NCBI RefSeq assembly: GCF_000222485.1 | Contig: NC_015914.1 | Span: 4,074,001-4,138,000, forward strand | DNA from: Cyclobacterium marinum DSM 745 | GTDB taxonomy: Bacteria > Bacteroidota > Bacteroidia > Cytophagales > Cyclobacteriaceae | Length of the DNA stretch: 64,000 nt | Reading direction: 5' to 3' | Shown: positions 17,293 through 26,932 of the stretch, piece after piece | How positions within the stretch are numbered: position 1 is the first letter of the stretch | How the letters are laid out: every line of letters begins with the position of its first letter | Position numbers and translations under genes: made by a program | Notes under the pieces: model-generated | Told to the model about the DNA's origin: nothing | Databases searched by the model: none | What the model saw: only the letters and a program-made list of their open reading frames with translations

Positions 17293-19071
17293 TTACTTAA
17301 CCAACCTAAACGCATCAATCACATTTTCACTGGAATCCTTGGCGGTGTAGGTAAGACTGTTGCCGTCGATATCCAAAACCTGATAAAATGGTCCTTGCTC
17401 ATACCTAATGTCGGCATAGGGTTCTTCGTCCATGCCCCTATGAGGGCTAGGAATACCTATGGAAATCAGGTAAATGGTACCATCTTGGGACTTAGGGACT
17501 ACTTGGCCATCTTTCATGGGCTTGGAGCGCATATAATAATGAATATGTCCCGAAAACACCATGTCAACATGATACTTATCAAACAGAGGAATCCATTCTT
17601 TTTGGATATTAGGATATGGCTCCTCCCAATTGTAAGGAGGGAAGTGAAACATGGCAAATTTCCATGTGGCTTTGGATGCACTCAATTGCTGCTCTATCCA
17701 TTGGGTTTGCAATTCGTCCTTAGAGGTGGCATCAATCATCAAATACAAGGCATTTTTATAGGTGAAGGAATAGGTGTGCTCAGTAGGCAGGTCTTTAGGT
17801 CCATTGGTTGGGTAACTGAAAAGTTGCCTGTACATCTCTGCACCCAAGCCCATACGGTTGTCATGGTTTCCTATCACATTCATAAAAGGTCTCTGAGAAA
17901 TGACATCTTTGGAGTATTCAAAGAGTTCATCCCATTGGTCTCTATGGAGACCATCACTTACCAAATCACCGGCAATGGCATGAAATGCTGCCTCTGGATG
18001 TTTTTGAAAAGCCTGATTCGCCAGCTTTCCCCATACGGGCGAAAAGTGTGTGTCTCCATACCAGATGAATGAAAAACTATCGTCTTTGGATTGGGTGGTA
18101 AAGGTTTGTGTTGCCGGCCAGCTGTTTTGGGTACTTATTTTATATTCATAAGTAGTTCCTGCTTCCAAGTTTTCTAGTTGAGCAGTAAAACGATTGACAT
18201 AACGATCATTGGCTAGCCTTAGGTCTTCCATTTCATACTTTTCAGCCTTTTGGGTGTGGACAACATCAGTTCCTTTTATTCGGTAGCTTACTTTGCTTGA
18301 ATCAATAGCGCTTGCTGTTCTCCATTGGATGTCCATGGTGGAGGAAGGATCTGCACTCCATGTAAGCATGATTTGATCTGCTTTTTCTGTAGCTGGAAAC
18401 TTAGTAGTTCTAAATGCTTTGACCAACTGTGATTCGGTTCCTCTACCACGTACGGTTGTGAGCATTTGCTGTCCTTTTAAGGCCTCAGGTACCTCCGAAA
18501 GCACTAACTCGTCCCAATCATGGTACACAAATGCCCCATTATCTAAGGTGCCAATAAAGTTGGTTTCAGGATAAATATTGCTGATAGTCAATGCATCTCC
18601 TGGATTTTTGGGAGCTACACTTACAAAATAATGGTAGCTGTAATTCACCAAACCGTTGATGCCCAGCCCAACTTCTCCTTTATCAAATTCCTTTTGCCAA
18701 ACTTCATAAGTTGTCATCTCGTTTTGCATATGCATTCCAGTTTTCTCAAAACCCCGGTCTTTAAGCCAAAAAGGAATGTTTATTTGCTTTTTACTACGCA
18801 TTACAGATACAACAACAGGAACATTTACATTAAATGTCCAATGACCACTTGCCAAGATTTCAATTTCTTCCGCTGTAAACATGGCAAAAGCATCCTCGTA
18901 AGTAAGGGCATTAAGTTCTGCAACTGTTTTTGTTTGGTAAAGTTCTGAAATCTTTTTGCTGATAAGGGCTTTTGATGTACTGTGCTGTTGTTTTTTGGAT
19001 TCAGAACAAGCAAAGACAATCAAGAGTAAAGCTAAAATGGAGACTGTATTTTTGTAAAGGTTGATTTTCAT
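17293..19071 (-). CDS. Lipoprotein metallophosphoesterase, purple acid phosphatase-like
   Basis: The 592-residue lipoprotein has lipobox IVFAC with C22. After about 190 N-terminal residues of unknown type comes a fibronectin-like PAP N-domain (KADQIMLTWSADPSSTMDIQWRT). The calcineurin-like catalytic domain follows: WYGDTHFSPVWG, AIAGDLVSDG, GNHDNRMGLG, MFHFPPY and FSGHIHYYMRS supply the metal-binding Asp, Asn and His residues. It probably hydrolyses phosphoesters at the cell envelope. It is transcribed alone, with about 760 bp of non-coding DNA upstream. Confidence 0.9.
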   Translation of the reverse strand: MKINLYKNTVSILALLLIVFACSESKKQQHSTSKALISKKISELYQTKTVAELNALTYEDAFAMFTAEEIEILASGHWTFNVNVPVVVSVMRSKKQINIPFWLKDRGFEKTGMHMQNEMTTYEVWQKEFDKGEVGLGINGLVNYSYHYFVSVAPKNPGDALTISNIYPETNFIGTLDNGAFVYHDWDELVLSEVPEALKGQQMLTTVRGRGTESQLVKAFRTTKFPATEKADQIMLTWSADPSSTMDIQWRTASAIDSSKVSYRIKGTDVVHTQKAEKYEMEDLRLANDRYVNRFTAQLENLEAGTTYEYKISTQNSWPATQTFTTQSKDDSFSFIWYGDTHFSPVWGKLANQAFQKHPEAAFHAIAGDLVSDGLHRDQWDELFEYSKDVISQRPFMNVIGNHDNRMGLGAEMYRQLFSYPTNGPKDLPTEHTYSFTYKNALYLMIDATSKDELQTQWIEQQLSASKATWKFAMFHFPPYNWEEPYPNIQKEWIPLFDKYHVDMVFSGHIHYYMRSKPMKDGQVVPKSQDGTIYLISIGIPSPHRGMDEEPYADIRYEQGPFYQVLDIDGNSLTYTAKDSSENVIDAFRLVK

Positions 19072-19833
19072 ATTTCATTGATTAGATCATGGTGAAAAAG
19101 CTAGTTAAAGATTGGTGGTTTTTTTATCTACACTTGCTCTCTAATGGAAGACTGAAAACCAGATGATTTGGGCCATTATTCTATGTTAAAAATATGTTAT
19201 CGGAAGTATGGTACTCTTAATGTAATGGTTGGAGTAAAATTTAAAAATTGCCCATTTATACCCATCGATTGAAAGGGCAGTGACAATAGCAGTGGTTGTG
19301 CCTAATATTAAGAATATTTTCAACCCATTATCCCTAGGGGATTTTGACTTTCTCATAAATGGATTAATGACATAGACTCCCTTGTAAACCTTTACCCAAT
19401 TTGCCTTTCAAGGGCTATTAATCTACCCGTTTAGAGTAATTTGAGGCGAATACTCTTTATTTGAAATTTATGTTTCTAACTAAATGTCAATTATTTTCAC
19501 TCCCTTCCTTAGATACAATTTAATCTGAAGAAAGATTAATTGTTTTTTTGGACTGTCATTTATTACCTTAAATTATTAAACGGATGACCAAGATTATTTA
19601 TGCTTTACTTTCTCTTTGCCTTTCAGTTTATGAGTTCGCCTTTTTAGGAGTTGGATAGGAAGTATTTTTTTTGAAGGTTTTACAAAGGGATTAGAAATCG
19701 GTGGTGGTGATTTGGGAAACATGGGCTATAAAATTTTCTTCACCTTTTGAATTACTGAAACAACATGTAGCACTTGCTTTGTGGTGCTTGTCTTGTAATT
19801 TTATTATTTGAAAGTCACTGATTATAATATTTT
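19072..19833. other. Gene-free divergent intergenic region
   Basis: These 760 bp lie between the phosphatase and nnrDE, which are transcribed in opposite directions. I find no frame with coding character. The only small candidate, a frame at about 19584 for some 24 residues, is unconvincing. It should hold promoters for both genes. Confidence 0.5.
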
Positions 19834-21318
19834 ATGCAAAAAGTAATAGTAGGAAAACAAGTGAAAGAGCTTGATGCTTTGTTTGTCAAAGAATCGGGAA
19901 TTAGCTCCTATCAGTTGATGGAAAGGGCTGCCAATGAATTTTGTCATTGGTTTGAATCCAAGTATAAGAAAGCCTACACGGTTAATATTTATTGTGGAAC
20001 AGGTAATAACGGGGGAGATGGCCTTGCCATTGCAAGAATATTGTCAGGAATGGGTTATGAGGTGAAAGTTGCTATAATTGGCAATCAGGAAAAAGGATCT
20101 GTTGATTTCATTAAAAACCTGAAAGTTTTACCGAAAAAAGTAATAGAAAGTAATTGGCGTCAATTGGAGCCCAGGGATCTATGCATAGATGCTATTTTTG
20201 GTGTCGGAATAAACCGTCCTTTGGAAGGGGAGTACTTGGATTTGGTGCAAATGTTAAATAATAATGAGGCTGTGAAAATCAGTGTAGACATGCCGTCCGG
20301 ACTTCCTTCAGAGACTCCGGCAGACGGGGAAGTGTTTCATGCAGATTATACCATCAGCTTCCAATTTCCAAAATTGGCTTTGCTTTTCCCTGAGCATGCT
20401 GCTTATGTAGGAAAGTTAGTGGTGAGAAATATAGGAATGGAACCCAAACATTTTAAACCTTTTCCTTCAGAGTATTGGTTTTTTTCCGGAGAGAACATGC
20501 CTGCCTACCATCGGAAATTCCATGTCTTTAGTCATAAGGGAGATTTTGGACGCATTATTTTGGCAGGAGGAAGTTTTGGGAAAATGGGATCTATTTGTCT
20601 AAGTACAATGGCTTCATTGCGAACAGGGGCGGGGCTTGTGTTTTGCAAAGTACCGGGATGTGGGGTAAACATTGTCCAGTCCACCATACCTGAGGCCATG
20701 GTAATTCCCCCGTCCTCTGATATGGAAGTGGATGCTGATCTTGATCTTGCAGGGATAGACGCAATAGGCCTGGGCCCCGGATTGGGCAAAGGTAATCATG
20801 CGCATAAACTGGTACACCATGTTCTTGAAAACTATACAGGGCCTACTGTACTGGATGCTGATGCCATTAATATCCTTGGAGAAAATCGGGAGTGGATAGC
20901 TTTATTGCACCCAAATGTTGTGCTGACACCACATTTAAAAGAGTTTGAAAGGTTAACGGGTAAAACCTGTGACAATCACCTTCAGCGAATTAAACTGGCC
21001 AAAGATTTTTGCATGAATAATCATTGCAGTTTGGTTTTAAAGGGAGCATTTAGTCTGCTTACTTTTCCGGATGGAACTCAGGTATTTAATAATTCCGGAA
21101 CAGTTTTTATGGCTACAGGTGGTTCCGGAGATGTGCTCACAGGAATACTCACCTCCTTATTAGGCCAGGGATATTCAGTGAAAAATGCAGCCATTTGTGG
21201 TGTTTTTCATCATGGACATGCCGGAGAACTTGCCGGAGAAAAATATGGAAGGGGCACTTTGCCTACAGATATCATCAACAGTATTCCACAAAGCTTATTA
21301 GCTTTCGGAATAGAATAA
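19834..21318 (+). CDS. nnr: Bifunctional NAD(P)H-hydrate repair enzyme
   Basis: This protein repairs damaged NAD(P)H. The N-terminal YjeF_N domain (about 1-210) epimerises hydrated NAD(P)HX, with the nucleotide-binding loop YCGTGNNGGDGLAIARIL. The C-terminal ribokinase-like domain dehydrates it using ADP or ATP (ILAGGSFGKMGSICLSTMASLRTGAGL, LDADAINIL, NSGTVFMATGGSGDVLTGILTSLL). 494 residues is normal for the fusion. The gene converges with rnhB, with 12 bp between stops. It is transcribed alone. Confidence 0.95.
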   Translation: MQKVIVGKQVKELDALFVKESGISSYQLMERAANEFCHWFESKYKKAYTVNIYCGTGNNGGDGLAIARILSGMGYEVKVAIIGNQEKGSVDFIKNLKVLPKKVIESNWRQLEPRDLCIDAIFGVGINRPLEGEYLDLVQMLNNNEAVKISVDMPSGLPSETPADGEVFHADYTISFQFPKLALLFPEHAAYVGKLVVRNIGMEPKHFKPFPSEYWFFSGENMPAYHRKFHVFSHKGDFGRIILAGGSFGKMGSICLSTMASLRTGAGLVFCKVPGCGVNIVQSTIPEAMVIPPSSDMEVDADLDLAGIDAIGLGPGLGKGNHAHKLVHHVLENYTGPTVLDADAINILGENREWIALLHPNVVLTPHLKEFERLTGKTCDNHLQRIKLAKDFCMNNHCSLVLKGAFSLLTFPDGTQVFNNSGTVFMATGGSGDVLTGILTSLLGQGYSVKNAAICGVFHHGHAGELAGEKYGRGTLPTDIINSIPQSLLAFGIE

Positions 21319-21330
21319 GGTATCGCCAAC

Positions 21331-21912
21331 TTATTTCGGAAGCAATCGAAAAGATTTTCTATGGTGGGGGCAAGGACCTAATGTTTGTAGGCCCAACCGG
21401 TGTGCTTTGGTTGGATAACCCACATTTTTCTCCCAACCGTACCCCGGATATTCAAGGGCTAGCTTGGTCATCAATTCATCTCTGTGGGTTTTTGCCAAAA
21501 TAGAAGCGGCGGCTATACTGGCATATTTGGCATCCCCTTTTACGATACATTGGTAGGGGATATCGTAGACAGGGTTAAACCTGTTGCCATCAATCAATAA
21601 AAACTCAGGCTTGACATTTAAGGTATCAATCGCCCTGTTCATGGCCAAGAAAGAGGCATTCAAGATATTGATTTCATCAATTTCCTCAACGGTGGCACTA
21701 GCGATGGCCCAAGCCAAAGCATTCTCCTTGATTTCATTGGTAAGCCTTTCCCTGTTGCCCTTGGTTAATTTTTTAGAATCATTGATCCACTCATTGGCAT
21801 AGTCTTCCGGAAGAATAACCGCCGCGGCAGTTACAGGGCCACATAGGCACCCTCTTCCCACTTCATCGCAGCCGGCTTCTAATCTGTTAGGAACTAAATT
21901 CGGTAGCAGCAT
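21331..21912 (-). CDS. rnhB: Ribonuclease HII
   Basis: RNase HII removes ribonucleotides and RNA from RNA-DNA hybrids. It has 193 residues. The acidic active site is D16, E17 (AGCDEVGRG), D108 (LLIDGN) and D127 (KGDAKYASIAAASILAK). The start overlaps the end of the upstream glucosidase gene by 26 bp, so the genes are on one transcript, although their functions are unrelated. The short form without an N-terminal extension is usual for Bacteroidota. Confidence 0.96.
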   Translation of the reverse strand: MLLPNLVPNRLEAGCDEVGRGCLCGPVTAAAVILPEDYANEWINDSKKLTKGNRERLTNEIKENALAWAIASATVEEIDEINILNASFLAMNRAIDTLNVKPEFLLIDGNRFNPVYDIPYQCIVKGDAKYASIAAASILAKTHRDELMTKLALEYPGYGWEKNVGYPTKAHRLGLQTLGPCPHHRKSFRLLPK

Positions 21913-24559
21913 TAGGGTAAAATTCCTGTTCTTTATGGTATTTGTGAATCAACTCGGCAACCAAGCCTGTCCAGCCGGTTTGGTGGGATGCTCCCAGACC
22001 ACGCCCATTGTCTCCATGAAAATACTCATAGAATAGAATCAAATCCTGAAAATGCGGGTCTTTTTGCATTTTCTCATTATCTGCATAGATTGGCCGATTC
22101 CCATCTTTGTCTTTCATGAAGATGTTGATCAACCTAAGCGACAATTCTTTCGCGATCAAATCCAAGGTGATGTATTTCCCAGACCCCGTAGGGTATTCAA
22201 TGGAGAATGTTCCACCGTAATAGTAGTCAAACTTTTTCAATGACTCAATGATCAGGTAATTGATTGGGAACCAAATGGGGCCCCGCCAATTGCTGTTTCC
22301 TCCAAACATAGAGGTCTCCGATTCTCCCGGTGCATACCTGATGGAAAACTTATTGCCATTGATTTGCACAGAATAGGGATGTTCCAGATGATCCTTGGAC
22401 AAGGAGCGAATGCCATATTCTGATAAAAACTCTTTCTCATCAAGCATTTTATTAAGGATACTCTTCATTCGATGTCCCCTCAACAATGAAAAGAGTCGTC
22501 TTTTGTCACGCCCGGGGTGAATCCAGTTGGATACCAATGCGGCCAGTTTTGGTCTTTCCTTGAAGAAAAAATTCAAGCGTTTTTTAAATTCCGGAAGATC
22601 ATCAAACAATTCTTCCCGAATAGGTTCTACGGCAAACATTGGTATAATGCCTACGATGGATTTTACCTTCATGAGCTTAGGTTCTTCTCCAGAAAGGTGT
22701 AGGACATCATAGAAGAAGTTGTCTTCATCATCCCAAAGGCTAATATTTTCCTTAGAAATATTACTCATGGCACCTGCTATATTCAGGAAGTGCTCAAGAA
22801 ATTTAATGGCTGTATGTTGGTAAACTTTGTTAAATTCACATAGATCTAAGGAGATCCTAAGCATGTTTAGGCTAAACATGGCCATCCAAGAAGTGGCATC
22901 TGCTTGTTCAAGTTTACCAAAAAACTTGTCTACATGGCTTCTATCGAAAACACTGATATTGTCAAGCCCCAAAAATCCACCTTCAAATATATTCTTGCCT
23001 TCTTCATCTTTTTGATTGACCCACCAAGTAAAGTTAAGAAGAAGTTTATGGAAGGCTCTTTCTAGAAATTCCTGATCTCCTACTTTGTTTTCGTTGTTTT
23101 TTCTATCGATTTGATAAACTCTTTGCACAGCCCACGCATGAACGGGAGGGTTAACATCGTTAAAATTCCATTCATATGCAGGCATTTGCCCATTGGGATG
23201 CATGTACCAATCATTCAGCAAGACAAGCAACTGATCTTTGGCAAAGTCCGGATCTAAACGGGCAAGAGGAATGGTATGGAATGCCAGGTCCCATGCCGCG
23301 TACCAGGGATATTCCCATTTGTCGGGCATAGAAATAATGTCGTAATTCTGTAAGTGACGCCAATTGCTATTTCTTCCGGATCTTCTTTCTAACGGAGGTT
23401 GATACCTGCCGGGGTCGCCTTCCAGCCATCGTTCTACATTGTAATAATAAAATTGTTTGGTCCAAAGCATACCGGCATAGGCCTGCCTCTGGATCATTTT
23501 CATTTCATCGTCTTTTACCCTTTCTTGGATATTTTCATAGAAATTATTGGTGTCTTCTATGCGGCTTTGAAGGATGCTTTCTGCATTTTCAATGGGGTTT
23601 TCAGTTTGCAATTTTTGCATCCTGAAAAGTACTTCGGATTTTCCTCCGGCAGGAATGGTCAACTTATATATGGCTGCTGACTTGGTGCCGGTGTTTTTGG
23701 GATTCAGGTGAGCAGTATCTCCATGAAGTACATAGTCATTTATGGCATCTTTAAGGTATTTTTTTTGATTGCCAATATGGTATAATCTTTCACGGTTGGT
23801 TTCATTGTCACAAAATTTAAGCTCAGGCTCTCCTTGAAAAATAAAACTGTAATTTCCGGACTTAGGAGAAAAGGCTTTGATTTTGTTTTTACCATTTTTT
23901 CTGAATGTAGGCATAAATGGCTCATCCCCTGTAAACCATGTTTTTCTGAACCAAATGGTAGGCATAACCCAAATAGAGGCTTCTTCTGAGCCTCGATTAT
24001 GAATGGTGGCTTTACAGACTATGTCCTCTATGTCTTCCTTCGCATATTCCAAGTAAATATCAAAATATGCGTTGTTATCAAATATTCCGGTATCTAATAT
24101 CTCGAACTCCCTATCCGTTTTTCCTCGTCTAAGATTTTCATCCAATATTTGCTGGTAGGGGAATTTGCTCTGTGGGTATTTGTAGAGCATTTTCATATAA
24201 CTATGCGTAGGAGATGAGTCTAGGTAATAATACAATTCTTTAACATCCTCACCGTGATTTCCTTGATTTCCTGTTAGTCCAAACAGTCTTTCCTTGATCA
24301 TTTCATCATGACCATTCCAGAATGCCCAAGAAATACATAGTTTTTGTTTATTGTCACTGATGCCGCCAATACCTTCTTCTCCCCATCGATATGCTTTACT
24401 TCTAGCATCATCGTGTGTTACATTTTCCCAGGCAGATCCATCAGGACTATAATCTTCTCGAACGGTACCCCATTGCCTTTCCGTAAGGTAAGGGCCCCAT
24501 TTTTTCCAGTGCCGGATTTTTTCCCGGTCTTCCTTCAATCGCTTTAGCTCTATATTCAT
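21887..24559 (-). CDS. GH63/MGH1-like glucosidase
   Basis: The 890-residue cytoplasmic glycosidase has no signal peptide. The N-terminal region (KIRHWKKWGPYLTERQWGTVREDYSPDGSAWENVTHDDARSKAYRW) and the large alpha/alpha-barrel part (WYAAWDLAFHTIPLARLDPDFAK near 430, GMLWTKQFYYYNVERWLEGDP, NWRGPIWFPINYLIIESL) are characteristic of the bacterial GH63 family, including mannosylglycerate hydrolase-like enzymes. The natural substrate is unclear; alpha-glucosides are likely. It overlaps rnhB by 26 bp. The 270 bp upstream is very AT-rich and holds the imperfect dyad ATTCGTTTAGACGAACGAAT (24736-24755), which could be an operator. Confidence 0.88.
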   Translation of the reverse strand: MNIELKRLKEDREKIRHWKKWGPYLTERQWGTVREDYSPDGSAWENVTHDDARSKAYRWGEEGIGGISDNKQKLCISWAFWNGHDEMIKERLFGLTGNQGNHGEDVKELYYYLDSSPTHSYMKMLYKYPQSKFPYQQILDENLRRGKTDREFEILDTGIFDNNAYFDIYLEYAKEDIEDIVCKATIHNRGSEEASIWVMPTIWFRKTWFTGDEPFMPTFRKNGKNKIKAFSPKSGNYSFIFQGEPELKFCDNETNRERLYHIGNQKKYLKDAINDYVLHGDTAHLNPKNTGTKSAAIYKLTIPAGGKSEVLFRMQKLQTENPIENAESILQSRIEDTNNFYENIQERVKDDEMKMIQRQAYAGMLWTKQFYYYNVERWLEGDPGRYQPPLERRSGRNSNWRHLQNYDIISMPDKWEYPWYAAWDLAFHTIPLARLDPDFAKDQLLVLLNDWYMHPNGQMPAYEWNFNDVNPPVHAWAVQRVYQIDRKNNENKVGDQEFLERAFHKLLLNFTWWVNQKDEEGKNIFEGGFLGLDNISVFDRSHVDKFFGKLEQADATSWMAMFSLNMLRISLDLCEFNKVYQHTAIKFLEHFLNIAGAMSNISKENISLWDDEDNFFYDVLHLSGEEPKLMKVKSIVGIIPMFAVEPIREELFDDLPEFKKRLNFFFKERPKLAALVSNWIHPGRDKRRLFSLLRGHRMKSILNKMLDEKEFLSEYGIRSLSKDHLEHPYSVQINGNKFSIRYAPGESETSMFGGNSNWRGPIWFPINYLIIESLKKFDYYYGGTFSIEYPTGSGKYITLDLIAKELSLRLINIFMKDKDGNRPIYADNEKMQKDPHFQDLILFYEYFHGDNGRGLGASHQTGWTGLVAELIHKYHKEQEFYPNAATEFSS

Positions 24560-24830
24560 GGGTAGGTCTCGCCAAATTAATAAAGAGCGAATTTAAGCTA
24601 TTTAGATTTCTTTATGCTAAAATTTGATGTCTCAATTTTATTTTTTTTTATTTTAATTTAAAAAATTTAGAGATCGAAACATTAATATTTAATTATATAA
24701 GCATAAATGGGACTTTGCAAATTTGATTTGAATTAATTCGTTTAGACGAACGAATAAAATTTGGATTTAAACTGAAGATTTTCATTCTCCACTAAGAGGA
24801 TCTAGGTGGGAATTGTGGCGAAGATCAGAT

Positions 24831-25946
24831 TTAAACCTTGAGTTTTCTTTTGCCGGAGAGTTCCGCTACCATTTCCATGATATGGGTTTCCAAAGTGTTT
24901 TGCCAACATTTGAAGGTGCTTTTTCTTTCGAGGCTGTCTGCCGGCCTTCGCATATATTCCTCCAAAACGGAAAGGTCAAAGGTGTCTGAGGCCATACCTG
25001 CTCCAGCCATTTCTGCATCAAGGGCATTGCAGCGTTGTTCATACTGCCCTTTTACAGGTACCATAAGAATTGGTTTCCCTAAAAACATGGCCTCTCCTAT
25101 GGATTCAAAACCGGCGGTCGTAAGAAAACCTTTGCAGGTAGCCATTTTTTCCAAGAATAGTTGTTCATTAATCAGGTGGAAAGTAAGGTTTGGCTTTACT
25201 TGGTATGGGTTCGGAAACGCTGCATTGTCCCAAAAAGCTTCAATTTGTGCTGTAGGGTTCTTCTTGGCAGAATCTATGATTTCTTGCGCATAGCCCGGGT
25301 TAACAACGTATGCCAGATAAAAATCATCTTGCTTGACAGTAGATTTTTTTATGCTTTCTTTGATAAGTGGAGGCCAAACCTTTAGCCCCGGTCCTAAGGT
25401 AGTAGGGCAGGGTTGCCAAAGGGACAAAGCAATCTTCATTTGGGCACCATAACAGGTGACAAGGGTATTTAACTTAAATAAAAAACTATTGAATTTGCCC
25501 TGTTTGGCAAAAATAAAATCCGGGTGGAAAGTAAGGTATTGGTGGCCTATTGCAATGAATTTTGCCTTTGGTTTATAAAGGAAGTTGTACAAACCACCTA
25601 AAATGTCGTAAAAATTAATGATCCCATCCGGCTGATGGGATTGTACTTTGAGGTCTATCTGTTTTAGTGTTCGGATAAAAAGTGCAGCCTTTTTTAAGTT
25701 TTGAAAAATTGTGGCACTTAGTCGAATGGATTTATTTTCTTTATCGGTAACAAAGTTGGGACTAGGGAAACTATAAATCGGGCAATTAAAAGTATTTAAA
25801 AAGTAAGTCGGTATTTTTCTTCTTTTACTAGTTCCTAAAATCACGGCTTCTATACTGTGGCCCTGTTTTTCTAATATCCCCTTCAGCACTTGGGCTTGTG
25901 TCATATGCCCTCTTCCTTCACCTTGAACGATAAATAAAAATTTCAT
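24831..25946 (-). CDS. Glycosyltransferase, MurG/GT28-like fold
   Basis: The protein has 371 residues from ATG 25946 (MKFLFIVQGEGRGHMTQAQVLKGILEKQGH). The TTG four codons earlier is less likely. The GEGRGH loop and the C-terminal GFLTTAGFESIGEAMFLGKPILMVPVKGQYEQRCNA motif mark a GT-B enzyme of the kind that binds a UDP-sugar. It is cytoplasmic with no signal peptide. The metallophosphoesterase gene ends 8 bp upstream, so the two are an operon. The pairing hints at a glycolipid or lipid-A-like pathway, but the acceptor is unknown. Confidence 0.85.
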   Translation of the reverse strand: MKFLFIVQGEGRGHMTQAQVLKGILEKQGHSIEAVILGTSKRRKIPTYFLNTFNCPIYSFPSPNFVTDKENKSIRLSATIFQNLKKAALFIRTLKQIDLKVQSHQPDGIINFYDILGGLYNFLYKPKAKFIAIGHQYLTFHPDFIFAKQGKFNSFLFKLNTLVTCYGAQMKIALSLWQPCPTTLGPGLKVWPPLIKESIKKSTVKQDDFYLAYVVNPGYAQEIIDSAKKNPTAQIEAFWDNAAFPNPYQVKPNLTFHLINEQLFLEKMATCKGFLTTAGFESIGEAMFLGKPILMVPVKGQYEQRCNALDAEMAGAGMASDTFDLSVLEEYMRRPADSLERKSTFKCWQNTLETHIMEMVAELSGKRKLKV

Positions 25947-25954
25947 TTCTGTAG

Positions 25955-26803
25955 TCAATAAAAATTCTTGGCTTGATTTAAGGTAATGTCCTTCATCTTT
26001 ACCACTTTGTTTTTATCGGTTTGGCTAAAATCCAATTCATTGTAGTAAATAAGTTGCCAGTTTCCTTTGTGATCTTCAGCAAGAGCACTTAGGGATTCCA
26101 CCCAGTCTCCCGAGTTATAGTAGTCAATGCCATCGATATTTCTTATTTCTGCTTTATGGATGTGGCCACAGATAATTCCGTCACAATTTTTAGATTTGGC
26201 AATCTTACACAGCTCTTTTTCAAAGTCATCAATATACGTAACAGCTGATTTTACTTTAGATTTGACGTATTGGGAAAGTGAAAAATAAGGCAAACCTTTT
26301 TTGCGACGGTAAAGATTAACTTGAGTATTGAGCCACAATAAAAATGTATACCCTATATCGCCCAAATAAGCTATCCAGCGAAGGTTTGTGGTGATGTTGT
26401 CAAAAACATCCCCATGGGTGATAAAATACCTTCTGCCATTGCTTTCGTAGATCATGTCTTTCAGAATTGAAAGTCGACCGATTTCAAGGGGAAGGACCTG
26501 GTCTAAAAAATCGTCATGATTTCCGCGAAGATAAAAGACTTTGGTTTTATTAGAATCTATCATTTTCAAGATTCTATTAAATACCCTGGTATGTTTTCTT
26601 TTCCAGCTACCGGACTTTTTTAGTTGCCATCCATCAATAATGTCTCCATTTAGGATCAAGTTTTCACATTCATGCTGCTTTAAAAACCTGACCACTTCTT
26701 TGGCTTTGGATCCTTTTGTTCCAAGGTGGATGTCAGAAAGAATAATCGTTTTAAAATTTGTCTCCAAAATGATTTTATTTTGGAAGCAATTTAAACATGC
26801 CAA
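25955..26803 (-). CDS. LpxH-like metallophosphoesterase
   Basis: The 282-residue calcineurin-type phosphoesterase has all five metal motifs: SDIHLGTKG, LNGDIIDGW, LRGNHDDFL, ITHGDVFD and ICGHIHKAEIRNIDG. It resembles the UDP-2,3-diacylglucosamine hydrolase branch but is distinct from the true lpxH found near 32 kb. No ATG precedes the first motif in this frame. The start is TTG 26803 or TTG 26767; the shorter would give a more usual N-terminus. It is co-transcribed with the downstream glycosyltransferase, which suggests a shared lipid or glycan substrate. Confidence 0.85.
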   Translation of the reverse strand: MACLNCFQNKIILETNFKTIILSDIHLGTKGSKAKEVVRFLKQHECENLILNGDIIDGWQLKKSGSWKRKHTRVFNRILKMIDSNKTKVFYLRGNHDDFLDQVLPLEIGRLSILKDMIYESNGRRYFITHGDVFDNITTNLRWIAYLGDIGYTFLLWLNTQVNLYRRKKGLPYFSLSQYVKSKVKSAVTYIDDFEKELCKIAKSKNCDGIICGHIHKAEIRNIDGIDYYNSGDWVESLSALAEDHKGNWQLIYYNELDFSQTDKNKVVKMKDITLNQAKNFY

Positions 26804-26932
26804 ATAAACTGGTAATGAAGCCCTTATTATTTAAATGCTAATTTGGAGGGGGTATCCTGAGTTTATGTGAAGAAATTGTTAAAAAGGTATTTGTGCCAAA
26901 TAGAAATGCAGTGATTGTACTAATAGGGAAAA

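Noticed and set aside
17149..18072. Long open frame of 307 codons on the plus strand
   Set aside because: It lies opposite the well-supported phosphatase gene, and its product shows no domain, so it is a shadow frame.
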